Shown: positions 45,017 through 53,867 of the stretch, piece after piece | How the letters are laid out: the number at the start of each line of letters is the position of its first letter | How positions within the stretch are numbered: the first letter of the stretch is position 1 | The notes under the pieces: generated by a model | What the model was told of the DNA's origin: nothing | The model's database searches: none | What the model saw: only the letters and a program-made list of their open reading frames with translations | Made by a program: the position numbers and the translations under genes | Source of the DNA: Gaiellasilicea sp033857955 | GTDB taxonomy: Bacteria > Actinomycetota > Thermoleophilia > Gaiellales > Gaiellaceae | Reading direction: 5' to 3' | Length of the DNA stretch: 64,000 bases | Assembly (NCBI GenBank): GCA_033857955.1 | Contig: JAWVCW010000024.1 | Coordinates: 1-64,000 of the forward strand

Positions 45017-46870
45017 GTGGCCCGGAAGCTGAGCGGCTTCCAGCGCGTGCTCGACGCACCTGCGCTCTTCTCGATCGCCTACGGCGAGATTGCCTCGTCG
45101 ATCTACTTCGCGCTCGGCATCGTCGCGGGTTACGCGCTCGGCTTCACACCGCTCGTGCTACTCGTCGCGGGGATCGTCTTCCTGATCGTCGCGCTCTCCT
45201 ACGCCGAAGGGACGGCTGCGATCCCCGAGACGGGCGGCGCTGCGACCTTCGTCCGCCGGGCGTTCAACGATCTGTTCGGGTTCCTCACCGGCTGGGCGCT
45301 CTTCCTCGACTACCTGATCGTGATCTCGCTCTCGGCTCTGTTCCTGCCCCACTACCTCGGGACGGCGCTGAACGTCGATGTCATCCGGGACTCGCCGTGG
45401 GATGCGGTGATCGCCGTCTCGGTGATCGCAGCCATCGCTGCCATCCGGCTCGTGCGCCGCTCGTCCCTTCACACCGGGGGGCTCGCGGTCGCCGGGCTCG
45501 ATCTCGCGACGCAGCTCCTGCTCGTGATCCTGGGGCTCGCCCTGCTCTTTTCACCGGACCTGCTGACGCAGGGGACATCGCTCGGGAGCGCACCCGCATG
45601 GTCGGACATCGCCTTTGCGCTGCCACTCGCGATGCTCGCCTATACCGGGCTCGAGACGGTTGCCAACCTCGCCGAGGAGACCCGCGAGCCGGGGAGGACC
45701 CTGCCTCGCAGCCTCTTCTCCGCGATCGGCCTGGTGGTCGTCTTGACGGCGCTGATCGCAGTCGTCGGGCTCTCCGCCTTCCCGGTCGAGAACGGGCACA
45801 CCGCGCTCGCCGACACCTGGTTGAAGGCACCCCTCGCCGGGATCGTTCAGGCGCTTCAGGCGTCTCTGCCCGGCTGGCTCGGCGACGCGCTGCGCGTGTA
45901 CGTCGGCCTGACCGGTGCGCTCGTCCTCCTCGCCGCTGCGACGACCTCGATCTCCGGCTTCACGAGGCTCGCGTACTCGCTTGGTGAGCATCGGCAGCTG
46001 CCGCGGAGCTTCGGCCGGCTCAACCGCCGCACCCTCGTGTCGCCGCAGGCGATTCTGGCTGCGTCGGGGATCTCGATCGCCCTCGTCATCGTGTCCAGCG
46101 CCCTTACGGACGAGGTCATCTTCCTGGCCAGTCTCTACTCGTTCGGCGTGCTGCTCGCGTTCGCGGCGGCGCAGCTCGCCGTGCTCAGGCTGCGCGTGAC
46201 CGAGCCCGACCTCGTCCGTCCCTTCCGGGCACCGTTGGCTGCGCCGCTCATCGGTGCGCCCGTCGTGATCGGTGTCTGGATCCTCGCCATCATCACGCAT
46301 CCCGGGGCTCGCTACGCCGGGCCGGCGTGGCTCGCCCTGGGCGTGGTCGTGTACCTGCTCGTCCGGCGGCAGGAGCGGTCCGGGCTCCTCCACGAGGTAA
46401 ACGTGATCGAAGAGCTTCCGCCCGGTGCCCAGTTCCAGCGGTTGCTCGTGCCGATGAAGCTCGGCCCGATCGGCGAGGAGATGGTCGCGACCGCCGTCGC
46501 GCTCGCCAAGGAGCGTGACGCGCGAGTCGATGCGCTCTTCGTGATCGTCGTGCCGCTCGAGCACGCGATCGACGCGCCGCTGTGGGAGCTGGAGGAGCAG
46601 GCGGCGGCATCGCTTGCCGAGGCGGTGCTGCTCGGGGAAGAGAACGGCGTTCGCGTCGAGCCGATCACGGAGCGCGCGCGGTCGATCGGCCGGGCGATCC
46701 TCGAGCAGGCGGTGTTGCGCGACTCGGATCTGATCGTCCTCGGCTCCTCACCGCGCTGGCGACGGCAGTCCGCGTTCTTCTCACCGACCGTGGACTTCGT
46801 GCTCCGCAACGCCCCGTGCGAGGTGCTCGTCGTCGCCTTTCCGCAGGGTGTCCTGGAGGACGTAGGCTGA
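45017..46870 (+). CDS. APC-superfamily permease with C-terminal universal stress protein domain
   Basis: A 617-residue paralogue of the protein at 42784, with the same start (FQRVLDAPALFSIAYGEIASSIYFALGI), 12 predicted membrane segments and a C-terminal Usp domain from about 475 (FQRLLVPMKLGPIGEEMVATAVALA) closing with GSSPRWRRQSAFFSPTVDFV. The final loop has serine for the usual third glycine, so nucleotide binding is uncertain. GTG start; a clear ribosome site is lacking. It precedes K+-uptake regulator genes on the same strand. Confidence 0.92.
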   Translation: MARKLSGFQRVLDAPALFSIAYGEIASSIYFALGIVAGYALGFTPLVLLVAGIVFLIVALSYAEGTAAIPETGGAATFVRRAFNDLFGFLTGWALFLDYLIVISLSALFLPHYLGTALNVDVIRDSPWDAVIAVSVIAAIAAIRLVRRSSLHTGGLAVAGLDLATQLLLVILGLALLFSPDLLTQGTSLGSAPAWSDIAFALPLAMLAYTGLETVANLAEETREPGRTLPRSLFSAIGLVVVLTALIAVVGLSAFPVENGHTALADTWLKAPLAGIVQALQASLPGWLGDALRVYVGLTGALVLLAAATTSISGFTRLAYSLGEHRQLPRSFGRLNRRTLVSPQAILAASGISIALVIVSSALTDEVIFLASLYSFGVLLAFAAAQLAVLRLRVTEPDLVRPFRAPLAAPLIGAPVVIGVWILAIITHPGARYAGPAWLALGVVVYLLVRRQERSGLLHEVNVIEELPPGAQFQRLLVPMKLGPIGEEMVATAVALAKERDARVDALFVIVVPLEHAIDAPLWELEEQAAASLAEAVLLGEENGVRVEPITERARSIGRAILEQAVLRDSDLIVLGSSPRWRRQSAFFSPTVDFVLRNAPCEVLVVAFPQGVLEDVG

Positions 46871-46919
46871 CGACCCCGGCCGGTCACGCCTCCCGTCAGC
46901 AGATCGATACGCTGGTTAC

Positions 46920-47342
46920 ATGAAACTTGTCGTGATCGGCTGTGGCAGGGTCGGCTCGGCCGTCGCCCGCGATCTGGCCGAGGACGGCTGGGACGTGACG
47001 GCGGTGGACGAGCAGGAGGAGGCGCTCGCGCGCCTCGGCTCGCGCTGGTCCGGCGGCTTCGTCGTCGGGCACGGCATGGATGCCCAGATCCTGCGGAAGG
47101 CCGGCGTGCCGGACGCGGACGCCGTCGTCGTCTCCACGGACGGCGACAACACGAACCTCGTCATCGGGCAGGTGGTCGAGAAGCGCTACGCCGTCCCGTG
47201 CGTCGTCGTCCGCGTGCTCGACCCCGCCCGTGCGGACTTCTACGCCGCCCGCGGCCTGCGCACGATCTGTCCGACCCAGACCGCGATCTCCGCGCTCGGC
47301 GCCGCCGTGCGCAAGGCGACGCCTGCCGTGGAGCAGAGCTGA
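46920..47342 (+). CDS. TrkA-N (RCK-N) domain protein, single-domain K+ uptake regulator
   Basis: A 140-residue protein consisting of a Rossmann RCK-N domain only: MKLVVIGCGRVGSAVARDLAEDGWDVTAVDEQ (GxGxxG plus acidic Asp at strand 2), then VVVSTDGDNTNLVIGQ. It lacks the TrkA-C domain. It is coupled (TGATG) to a second TrkA gene, as in the ceoB-ceoC pair of mycobacteria, although both of those carry TrkA-C. Probably forms a hetero-oligomeric gating ring with its neighbour, controlling a TrkH-type channel by NAD(H) or nucleotide binding. Confidence 0.9.
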   Translation: MKLVVIGCGRVGSAVARDLAEDGWDVTAVDEQEEALARLGSRWSGGFVVGHGMDAQILRKAGVPDADAVVVSTDGDNTNLVIGQVVEKRYAVPCVVVRVLDPARADFYAARGLRTICPTQTAISALGAAVRKATPAVEQS

Positions 47343-48004
47343 TGTACGCGATCGTGGCCGGCGGCGGCAAGGTCGGCTCCAACGTCGCGCGCTCCTTGCT
47401 CTCCATGGGGCACGAGGTGACGCTGATCGAGCAGCGTCCGTACCGCTTCGAGCAGCTGCAGGACGAGTTCGAGCACCAGGTGCTGCTCGGCGACGCGACC
47501 GAGCTGCACGTGCTCGAGCGCGCCGGGATCGCGCGTCCGCCGGAGCTCGTGCTCGGCGTCACGGGCGACGACGAGGACAACCTGATCATCTGCCAGATCG
47601 CGAGCGAGGGCTACAAGGTGCCGAAGGTGATCGCGAGGGTGAACGACCCGCGCAACCAGGAGCACTTCGACTTGCTCGGGATCTCGCAGACGGTCTGCGC
47701 CACCTCGAACGTGCTCGGCCTCGTCGAGCACGAGGTGCCCGAGCACGGGATCGTGCACCTGCTCGAGCTGCGCAAGGAGAACCTCGAGATCGTCGAGCTC
47801 CAGATCGACAAGGACTCGCCGGCTGCAGGCAAGCGCGTGGCCGGCCTCAAGCTCCCGGACGGCACGCGGTTGGTGGCCGTGGTGCGGAACGGGCGCTCCG
47901 AGCTCGCGGAGGACGCGACCGTCCTCCGCCCCGGCGACCAGGTGCTGGCGGTGCTCGAGCCCGGCAAGGAAGACGAGCTGCGCAAGGTGCTGTTCAAGCG
48001 CTAG
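47342..48004 (+). CDS. TrkA family K+ uptake regulator (RCK-N plus RCK-C)
   Basis: A 220-residue regulator with RCK-N (MYAIVAGGGKVGSNVARSLL) and a C-terminal TrkA-C domain (LEIVELQIDKDSPAAGKRVAGLKLPDGTRLVAVVRNG). It matches CeoC/TrkB of mycobacteria in length and architecture. Coupled to the upstream single-domain protein by a one-base overlap. Convergent with trkH, 73 bp away. In the window there are thus three RCK proteins for one TrkH channel. Confidence 0.93.
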   Translation: MYAIVAGGGKVGSNVARSLLSMGHEVTLIEQRPYRFEQLQDEFEHQVLLGDATELHVLERAGIARPPELVLGVTGDDEDNLIICQIASEGYKVPKVIARVNDPRNQEHFDLLGISQTVCATSNVLGLVEHEVPEHGIVHLLELRKENLEIVELQIDKDSPAAGKRVAGLKLPDGTRLVAVVRNGRSELAEDATVLRPGDQVLAVLEPGKEDELRKVLFKR

Positions 48005-48077
48005 CTTGCCTAGCTCGTCCTGAGGCTGCGCCGGAGGCCGGCTCTGCCGGCCGGGAGGCACAGCCGGTCAGGGCGTG

Positions 48078-49619
48078 CTAGATGTTGCGCCAGTAGTGGC
48101 GTGAGAGCAGGACGACGATCGGGACGATCTCCAGGCGGCCGAGCCACATCAGGCCGGTCATCACCACCGTCGAGAAGTCGCTGAACGGTTCGAACGAGCC
48201 GAGCGGGCCGCCGATCCCGAAGGCCGGGCCGACGTTCGAGAGCATGCTCGCGGACACCGAGACCGCGTCGAGCACCGAGAGATCGAGCCCGGTGCGCGCG
48301 GCGTCGATCGCGAGCGTGCTCGCCCCGATCACGAAGATCCCGATGTAGAGGAGGACGAACGACGACACCGCACGTAGCGTTCGCTCCTCGACGACGCGGC
48401 GGTTGAGCCGGACCGGGAGAACGAGCTCCGGGTGCAGGGTCTGGTCGATCTCGCGCCGCAGCAGCTTCCCCACGAGCAGGTGGCGCACGACCTTGACGGA
48501 GCCCGTGGTCGAGCCCGCGGAGCCGCCGACGAACATCAAGCCGACGATCGTCATCAGCGCGAGTGTCGGCCACGCGTTGTAGTCCGCGACCGAGAAGCCC
48601 GTGGTCGTCATGGTCGAAACGGCAGTGAACACCCCGGCGCGGAAGGCCTCCCCGGCCGGGAGCACGTTCTCGCTCCAGATCTCCGTCACGACCACGAGCG
48701 CACCGAGGGCGAGCAGGACCGCGTACAGCCTGAACTCCTCGTCACGGGCGGCCGCCCGGGGTTGGCGCCGCACGATCGCGCGGTACATGAGCGCGAAGTT
48801 GATGCCGCCGAGGATCATGAAGAGCACGATCACCCACTGCGTCACCGGGGCGAAGCTCTCGATCGAATCGGCCTTCGTCGAGAAGCCGGCGGTCGGGATC
48901 GTCGTGAGCGCGTGCGCGAGCGCCTGGAACGGCGTCATCTCGTCGTCTGCGCCGGACAGACCGAGCGCGAGCAGGATCCCGAAGAGCGCCGCCGTGAGGC
49001 CGATGTAGAGGATCCACACGCGGCGGGCCGTGTCGCGGATGCGGGTGCTCAGGGTCTCGATCTCGGGCCCGGGCATCTCGTGCTCGAGCAGCTGCCGTCC
49101 TCCCACCCGCAGCCGTGGCAGGACGGCGAGCGCGAGCACGATGATCCCGATGCCGCCGACCCACTGGGTGAACTGGCGCCAGAGCGCGATGCTGCGGGGC
49201 AGCGCCTCGACGTGGGCGACGATACTGCCGCCGGTCGTGGTGAAGCCGGACATCCCCTCGAAGTACGCGTCGAGGGGGCGGCTGAGCTGCGGATCACCCG
49301 AGAAGATGTAGGGGAGCGCCCCTAGCGCTGCGGCGGCGAGCCACGTCAGCGAGACGACGAGGAAGCCCTCGCGGATGCCGAGCCGGTGGTGCTCGCCACG
49401 CGTCGCGAGGGCGACCGCGCCCCCGATCGCCGCTGCGATCGCCCCCGCGGCGAGGAAGGGCCAGAACGGCTCGCCGTAGCCGACTGCGGCCGCCGCCGGA
49501 ACTAGGGTGGCAGCGCTCAGGTAGGCGACGAGCGTCCCGACGATGTGCAGCGCGCCGGTGGCGTCGACGGCGAGAAACGGCGGCCGGCGCCCCTTGCGGG
49601 CGCGGACGTCCGGGCTCAC
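48078..49619 (-). CDS. trkH: Trk system potassium uptake protein TrkH
   Basis: A 513-residue K+ channel/transporter with four M1-P-M2 units. Selectivity-loop segments are seen in SGFTTTGGSIV, TIPTAGFSTKADS, TTGFSVADYNAWP and SNVGPAFG, in order. Length and sequence fit the TrkH/TrkG family. The start overlaps the trkA stop (ATGA), so the two are translated together. Energisation by TrkA binding is known for the family. Confidence 0.96.
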   Translation of the reverse strand: MSPDVRARKGRRPPFLAVDATGALHIVGTLVAYLSAATLVPAAAAVGYGEPFWPFLAAGAIAAAIGGAVALATRGEHHRLGIREGFLVVSLTWLAAAALGALPYIFSGDPQLSRPLDAYFEGMSGFTTTGGSIVAHVEALPRSIALWRQFTQWVGGIGIIVLALAVLPRLRVGGRQLLEHEMPGPEIETLSTRIRDTARRVWILYIGLTAALFGILLALGLSGADDEMTPFQALAHALTTIPTAGFSTKADSIESFAPVTQWVIVLFMILGGINFALMYRAIVRRQPRAAARDEEFRLYAVLLALGALVVVTEIWSENVLPAGEAFRAGVFTAVSTMTTTGFSVADYNAWPTLALMTIVGLMFVGGSAGSTTGSVKVVRHLLVGKLLRREIDQTLHPELVLPVRLNRRVVEERTLRAVSSFVLLYIGIFVIGASTLAIDAARTGLDLSVLDAVSVSASMLSNVGPAFGIGGPLGSFEPFSDFSTVVMTGLMWLGRLEIVPIVVLLSRHYWRNI

Positions 49620-50941
49620 AGTGCCTTCTCGACCTCGGGCACCCGTTGCGACTCTGTGAAGACGATCACGCGGTCGCCGGTCTGGAGCACGTCGTCACTG
49701 CGCGGGAAGACAGCCTCGCCGTTCCGCACGATCGCGCCGATCACCGCACCGCGAATCGGCATCTCCTTGAACCTGAGGCCGATGTACTCGCTGCCGGGAC
49801 GGGTCGTGATGTCCAGGATCTCGAAGCGGTCGCCTTCGAGCATCACGACCTGCTGCGTGCGCGGATCGTGGGCGAAGCGAACGATCTCCTCGGCCGTGAT
49901 CTGGCGCGGGTTCACGGTGACGTCGATGCCGGAGTGCTCGAACACCTCGACAGAGGGTGTGTCGTGAACGATCGCGACGGTGAAACGCGCGCCGTGCACC
50001 TTCGCGAGCGCCGCCGCGAAGTGGTTCTTCATGTCGTCGCGCATCGCGAACACTGCCACCTGCGCGTCCGCGATGCGCTCGCGCTCGAGGAAGTCGGGAT
50101 CGAATCCGGTCGCGTGATAGACACGGGCCCCGGGCAGCTCTGCCGCGACGACGCGCGAACGCTCCCGCGAGGCTTCGATCAGGCGCACGCCGATGCCCTG
50201 CTCGAGCAGCAGGCGCGCGACGGCGGTTCCCGCGCGCCCGGCGCCGAAGATGACGACGTCCCGGACCTTCCCCGTGCCCGGAGCGATCAGCTGGCCCCAG
50301 GCCTGGGCCGCCTGCGGCGAGCCGATCACGACGATTCGGTCGCCCGGCTTGATCGACTCGTTCCCGCGCGGGATCACGACCTTGTCGCCGCGGATGATCG
50401 CGGCCACGCGTGAGTCGGGCGGGAAGCGCGCGTCGCGGAGCGTCGACCCGAACAGGCTCGCATCGGCAGCCTCCGGCACGTCGAACTCGACCATCTGCAC
50501 CTGCCCCTCGGCAAAGACGTCCGTCTGTCTCGCCGCCGGCACTCCGATCGTCCGCGAGATCGCGTATGCCGTCTCCACCTCGGAGGAGACGATGAAGTCG
50601 ACGTCCAGCTGCCCTTCCCGCCAGACCTCGAGGTACTCCGGGTTGGTCGTGCGCACGACCGTCGTCGTGCGCGCCGAGCAGGCCTTCGAGATCATCGCCG
50701 AGACGATGTTCGACTCGTCGCGGGACGTGCAGGCGATCAGGAGGTCGGCGTCCGTGACCCCGGCTTCCGAGAGCACGCGCCGGCTGGCGCCGTTCCCCTC
50801 GACCGTGCGCACGTCGTAGCGCTGCGAGATTGCCGCCAGCCGCTCCTCGTCGAGGTCGAAGACGGTCAGGTCGTGCTCCTCGTGGAGCGCCTGCACGATC
50901 GTCGATCCCACATGGCCGGCGCCGATGACGAAGATCTTCAC
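49616..50941 (-). CDS. trkA: Trk system potassium transport protein TrkA
   Basis: A 441-residue gating-ring subunit with two RCK repeats: RCK-N at MKIFVIGAGHVGSTIVQALHEEHDLTVFDLDEE and VVIFGAGRAGTAVARLLLEQGI (about 228), each followed by a TrkA-C domain (VRNGEAVFPRSDDVLQTGDRVIVF at the end). This is the duplicated form typical of proteobacterial TrkA, unlike the short forms 2 kb away. Coupled to trkH. The gene is divergent from the sugar-dehydrogenase gene by about 50 bp. Confidence 0.95.
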   Translation of the reverse strand: MKIFVIGAGHVGSTIVQALHEEHDLTVFDLDEERLAAISQRYDVRTVEGNGASRRVLSEAGVTDADLLIACTSRDESNIVSAMISKACSARTTTVVRTTNPEYLEVWREGQLDVDFIVSSEVETAYAISRTIGVPAARQTDVFAEGQVQMVEFDVPEAADASLFGSTLRDARFPPDSRVAAIIRGDKVVIPRGNESIKPGDRIVVIGSPQAAQAWGQLIAPGTGKVRDVVIFGAGRAGTAVARLLLEQGIGVRLIEASRERSRVVAAELPGARVYHATGFDPDFLERERIADAQVAVFAMRDDMKNHFAAALAKVHGARFTVAIVHDTPSVEVFEHSGIDVTVNPRQITAEEIVRFAHDPRTQQVVMLEGDRFEILDITTRPGSEYIGLRFKEMPIRGAVIGAIVRNGEAVFPRSDDVLQTGDRVIVFTESQRVPEVEKAL

Positions 50942-50992
50942 GTGCGGAGGTTACTGCGCCGGTTCGCGAATCCCTTGGCTATCGTGGCGCCG

Positions 50993-52069
50993 ATGAGGTC
51001 GCTGCTCGCACTCGCCTGCCTCGCCGCGCTCGTCGTCGCCTGTGCGGCCGGAGCCGCCTCGCAGCAGGTCGAACGTTCGCAGTTCAGGCCCCGCGCGGTC
51101 GCGAGCGGCTTCGACCAGCCGCTCTTCGTGACCGGTGCGAAGGGCGAGGCTGGCCGGCTGTACGTGGTCGAGCAGACCGGCGCGATCCAGATCCTCGACC
51201 GCGGCAAGCGGCGCGCCACACCCTTTCTCGACATTCGCAAGCTCGTGACCACGGGGGAGGAGCAGGGGCTGCTGGGACTCGCGTTCCACCCCTCGTACCC
51301 GAAGGTACGCAAGTTCTACGTGCAGTACACGGACCGCGACGGCTCGACGCGAATCGTCGAGTACCGCTCGAACGCCAAGGGGGCGATCGCGGGCTCGGCC
51401 CGCCAGATCTTCTTCAGCCGCGACCCGTACGGAAATCACAACGCCGGCATGCTCGCCTTCGCGCCGAGCGGCCGTCTCTACTTCTCGATGGGTGATGGAG
51501 GCGCCGGCGGGGACCCGGAGAATCGTGCGCAGAACCCGCGCTCGCTGTTCGGCAAGCTGCTCTCGCTCAACGTCGCGACGAAGGGGGTGCGGATCGAGGC
51601 ACTCGGTGTGCGCAACCCGTGGCGCTTCTCGTTCGACCGCGCGAACGGCGATCTCTACATCGGTGACGTCGGCCAGGGCGACGTCGAAGAGGTCGACTAC
51701 ACGCCCGCGAAGAGCCCAGGGCTCGAGAACTACGGCTGGGACGTCTACGAGGGGAGCAGGAAGTTCGAGGACAAGGCGCCCGGCCCCGGAAAGCTCGTGC
51801 TGCCGGTCGCCGAGTACACCCACGCCGATGGATGCTCGATCACCGGCGGCTATGTCTACCGGGGGTCGAATGCATCCCTGCGCGGGCGGTACATCTACGG
51901 CGATTACTGCAGCGGCAACATCTGGAGCTTCAAGCTCGTGGGCGGCAAGGCTACCGCCCAGCAGAAGGAAGGATTCCAGGTCGCGAACGTCAGCTCGTTC
52001 GGCCAGGACATTGCCGGCGAGCTCTATGCGGTCTCGCACGGCGGCACGATCTACCGCCTCACCCCCTGA
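50993..52069 (+). CDS. PQQ-type soluble sugar/sorbosone dehydrogenase-like lipoprotein
   Basis: A 358-residue exported six-bladed propeller. The N-terminus has a lipobox-like LVVAC at about residue 17. The domain runs from VASGFDQPLFVTGAKGEAGRLYVVEQTGAIQIL through GLLGLAFHPSY (conserved His of the PQQ site), NHNAGMLAFAPSGRLYFSMGDGGAGGDP, RNPWRFSFD and YVYRG/YGDYCSGNIW. These match Asd/Hhip-like soluble dehydrogenases, which oxidise aldoses with PQQ. Whether PQQ is made here is unknown. Confidence 0.92.
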   Translation: MRSLLALACLAALVVACAAGAASQQVERSQFRPRAVASGFDQPLFVTGAKGEAGRLYVVEQTGAIQILDRGKRRATPFLDIRKLVTTGEEQGLLGLAFHPSYPKVRKFYVQYTDRDGSTRIVEYRSNAKGAIAGSARQIFFSRDPYGNHNAGMLAFAPSGRLYFSMGDGGAGGDPENRAQNPRSLFGKLLSLNVATKGVRIEALGVRNPWRFSFDRANGDLYIGDVGQGDVEEVDYTPAKSPGLENYGWDVYEGSRKFEDKAPGPGKLVLPVAEYTHADGCSITGGYVYRGSNASLRGRYIYGDYCSGNIWSFKLVGGKATAQQKEGFQVANVSSFGQDIAGELYAVSHGGTIYRLTP

Positions 52070-52878
52070 ACGCGATCTGTCTGACCTGCGCAACGCAGTT
52101 CGCCGAGAGCGCCGCGCCGCCGGAGCGCTGCCCGGTCTGCGAGGACGAACGTCAGTACGTCGGTCTCGATGGCCAGCGGTGGACGACGTTCGAAGAGCTG
52201 CAGGCCGAGCATCGCTGCGACGTACGCGAGGACTCCGGCTACCTCGGCGTCGGCATCCAGCCGGAGATCGGCATCGGCCAGCGGCTGCTCCTCGTCGAGA
52301 CGGACGAGGGGAACGTGATCTGGGACATGATCCCGCTCGTCGACGACGCCGCAGTTGAGGCCGTCACGGCCCGCGGCCCGGTGATCGCGATCGCGATCTC
52401 GCATCCGCATTTCTACTCGGGGATGGTCGAGTGGAGCCGCGCGCTCGCCAGCATTCAAGGCAGTCCCGTCCCGATCCTGCTCCACGAAGCCGACCGGGAG
52501 TGGATCATGCGGCCGGATTCGGCGATCGAGCTCTGGTCGGGCGAGGAGTGGGAGCTCGCCGGCGGTGTGACGCTCCTGCGCCTGGGAGGCCACTACGCGG
52601 GCGGGGCGGTGCTGCACGATCCAGCTTCGAGCACCCTGCTCTCCGGCGACATCGTGATGGTGGTCCCCGACCGCCGCTTCGTCAGCTTCATGTGGAGCTA
52701 CCCGAATCTGATCCCGCTGCCCGCGTCCGAAGTCGAGCGGATCTCGGCCAGGCTCGAGTCGTGGCAGTTCGACCGGATCCTGGGTGCGTGGTGGGACCGG
52801 CTCGTGCCGCGCGACGGCAACGAGGTCGTGCGCCGCTCAGCCGCCCGTTACGCCGAGCGCATCACTTCGCCCGCCTGA
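52066..52878 (+). CDS. Zinc-ribbon plus degenerate metallo-beta-lactamase-fold protein
   Basis: About 270 residues. The domain begins LNAICLTCATQF; no ATG/GTG fits, so a CTG at 52066 overlapping the previous stop (CTGA) is proposed. CxxC...CPVC forms an N-terminal zinc knuckle, followed by a beta-lactamase-like fold: the usual HxHxDH is replaced by SHPHFYSGM, while GGHYAGGAVLH and LSGDIVMV keep one His and the bridging Asp. Metal binding is therefore probably altered. The family appears in actinobacteria with this same variant. Function unknown. Confidence 0.78.
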   Translation: MNAICLTCATQFAESAAPPERCPVCEDERQYVGLDGQRWTTFEELQAEHRCDVREDSGYLGVGIQPEIGIGQRLLLVETDEGNVIWDMIPLVDDAAVEAVTARGPVIAIAISHPHFYSGMVEWSRALASIQGSPVPILLHEADREWIMRPDSAIELWSGEEWELAGGVTLLRLGGHYAGGAVLHDPASSTLLSGDIVMVVPDRRFVSFMWSYPNLIPLPASEVERISARLESWQFDRILGAWWDRLVPRDGNEVVRRSAARYAERITSPA

Positions 52879-53083
52879 CGCGCGGGCTCTGACCCAGAGC
52901 CGCGTAGGCGAGCGCGTTCAGCGACTCGTTCAGGTTCCGCAGCTCCCTCGCCATCAACTGGAAGCCCTCCGCGTGCTCGGCGTGCCGGTTCAGCCTCGCG
53001 AGCTCGTCCGCGATCCGGTCGAGCCGCTCCAGCACCGCCTCGAACTGGCGGTCGGGCATCTCTTTCGCATCCATGGCAGTCAA
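52862..53083 (-). CDS. Hypothetical short coiled-coil protein
   Basis: A 73-residue soluble protein of heptad-patterned helices (FEAVLERLDRIADELARLNRHAEHAEGFQLMARELRNLNESLNAL) with a basic tail (RVRRAK). It resembles a small coiled-coil dimerisation module; no family recognised. It shares a run with the HAD-like and VanZ-like genes on the minus strand and overlaps the end of the beta-lactamase-fold gene by 17 bp. Confidence 0.6.
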   Translation of the reverse strand: MTAMDAKEMPDRQFEAVLERLDRIADELARLNRHAEHAEGFQLMARELRNLNESLNALAYAALGQSPRVRRAK

Positions 53084-53085
53084 AT

Positions 53086-53520
53086 CTAGCGCGCGCGCTG
53101 TGCCATGAGCTCGGCGCGGCTGCGGATCACCGTGACGTCGGGACCGAGGCGCTCGAGTGCGCCCGCACCGGTTTCGACGGCGTCGACGCGGCGCGCGGCG
53201 CCGAGCTGCGAGAGAGCGACGCGCGCGAGCTCCGCGGGCGCGTCGGTGAAGACGGCCAGCGGCACTCCTTCGGCCTGGAGCCGGCGCAGCGCCGCGCTCA
53301 CCTCTGCCGCCGGTCGCAGGTAGACGGGCGCCCGGTCTTCGGCGAAGCGCTCGAGCAGCGTCCGCCAGTTGCCGGCGCCGCGCGCATCCAGCTCGGCGGC
53401 GGCCGCTGCTCGATCCTCCGGCAGCCCCTCGACGTCGAGCACGCGCGAGGCGTCTTCGAGCCAGTCGCGCCAGAGCGGCCGTGTATCCCCGAGCACATCG
53501 AGCTCGATCGCGACCGTCAT
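53086..53520 (-). CDS. HAD-like pseudohydrolase
   Basis: A 144-residue protein with the layout of a small HAD phosphatase: motif I region VAIELDVLGDTRPLW, a short helical cap, motif II region GVPLAVFTDAPAELARVAL. The catalytic aspartate that should open motif I is glutamate (ELD for DxD) and no acidic motif IV (GDxxxD) is found, so phosphatase activity is unlikely. ATG start overlaps the VanZ-like stop by 4 bp. Family identification is moderate. Confidence 0.6.
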   Translation of the reverse strand: MTVAIELDVLGDTRPLWRDWLEDASRVLDVEGLPEDRAAAAAELDARGAGNWRTLLERFAEDRAPVYLRPAAEVSAALRRLQAEGVPLAVFTDAPAELARVALSQLGAARRVDAVETGAGALERLGPDVTVIRSRAELMAQRAR

Positions 53521-53861
53521 CGCGCCAGCCGCCGCCAGACGACGACGCCGATTGCGACGCCGATGCTGTCGATCAGGACGTCGAGGGGCGCCCCGACCCG
53601 GCCGGGGACGAAGTGCTGGTGCAGCTCGTCCGATGCCGCGTAGGCGACGCCGAGCCCGAGCGCGGGGAGCTCCTTGCGCAGCGTCCGTAGGAGCAGCGCC
53701 GCGAGGACGGCGTACTCGCAGGCATGCGCGATCTTCCGCAGCACGAGATCCCAGGTTCCGAGGCCCGTGCCGAGGTCGGGCACCGACGAGAGAGCGAAGA
53801 TCACGGCGGCCCAGAGGACGACCGGCGCCCACAGGCGCAGTGCGGCGGAGGTCGACACCAC
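53517..53861 (-). CDS. VanZ-like membrane protein
   Basis: A 114-residue membrane protein with four hydrophobic segments and the VanZ family signature: WAAVIFALSSVPDL, KIAHACEYAVLAALLLRTL and YAASDELHQHFVPGRVGAPLDVLIDSIGVAIG. VanZ proteins confer low-level teicoplanin resistance in enterococci, but the wider family is uncharacterised. GTG start. It is divergent from the cobalamin riboswitch. Confidence 0.88.
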   Translation of the reverse strand: MVSTSAALRLWAPVVLWAAVIFALSSVPDLGTGLGTWDLVLRKIAHACEYAVLAALLLRTLRKELPALGLGVAYAASDELHQHFVPGRVGAPLDVLIDSIGVAIGVVVWRRLAR

Positions 53862-53867
53862 CCGATG

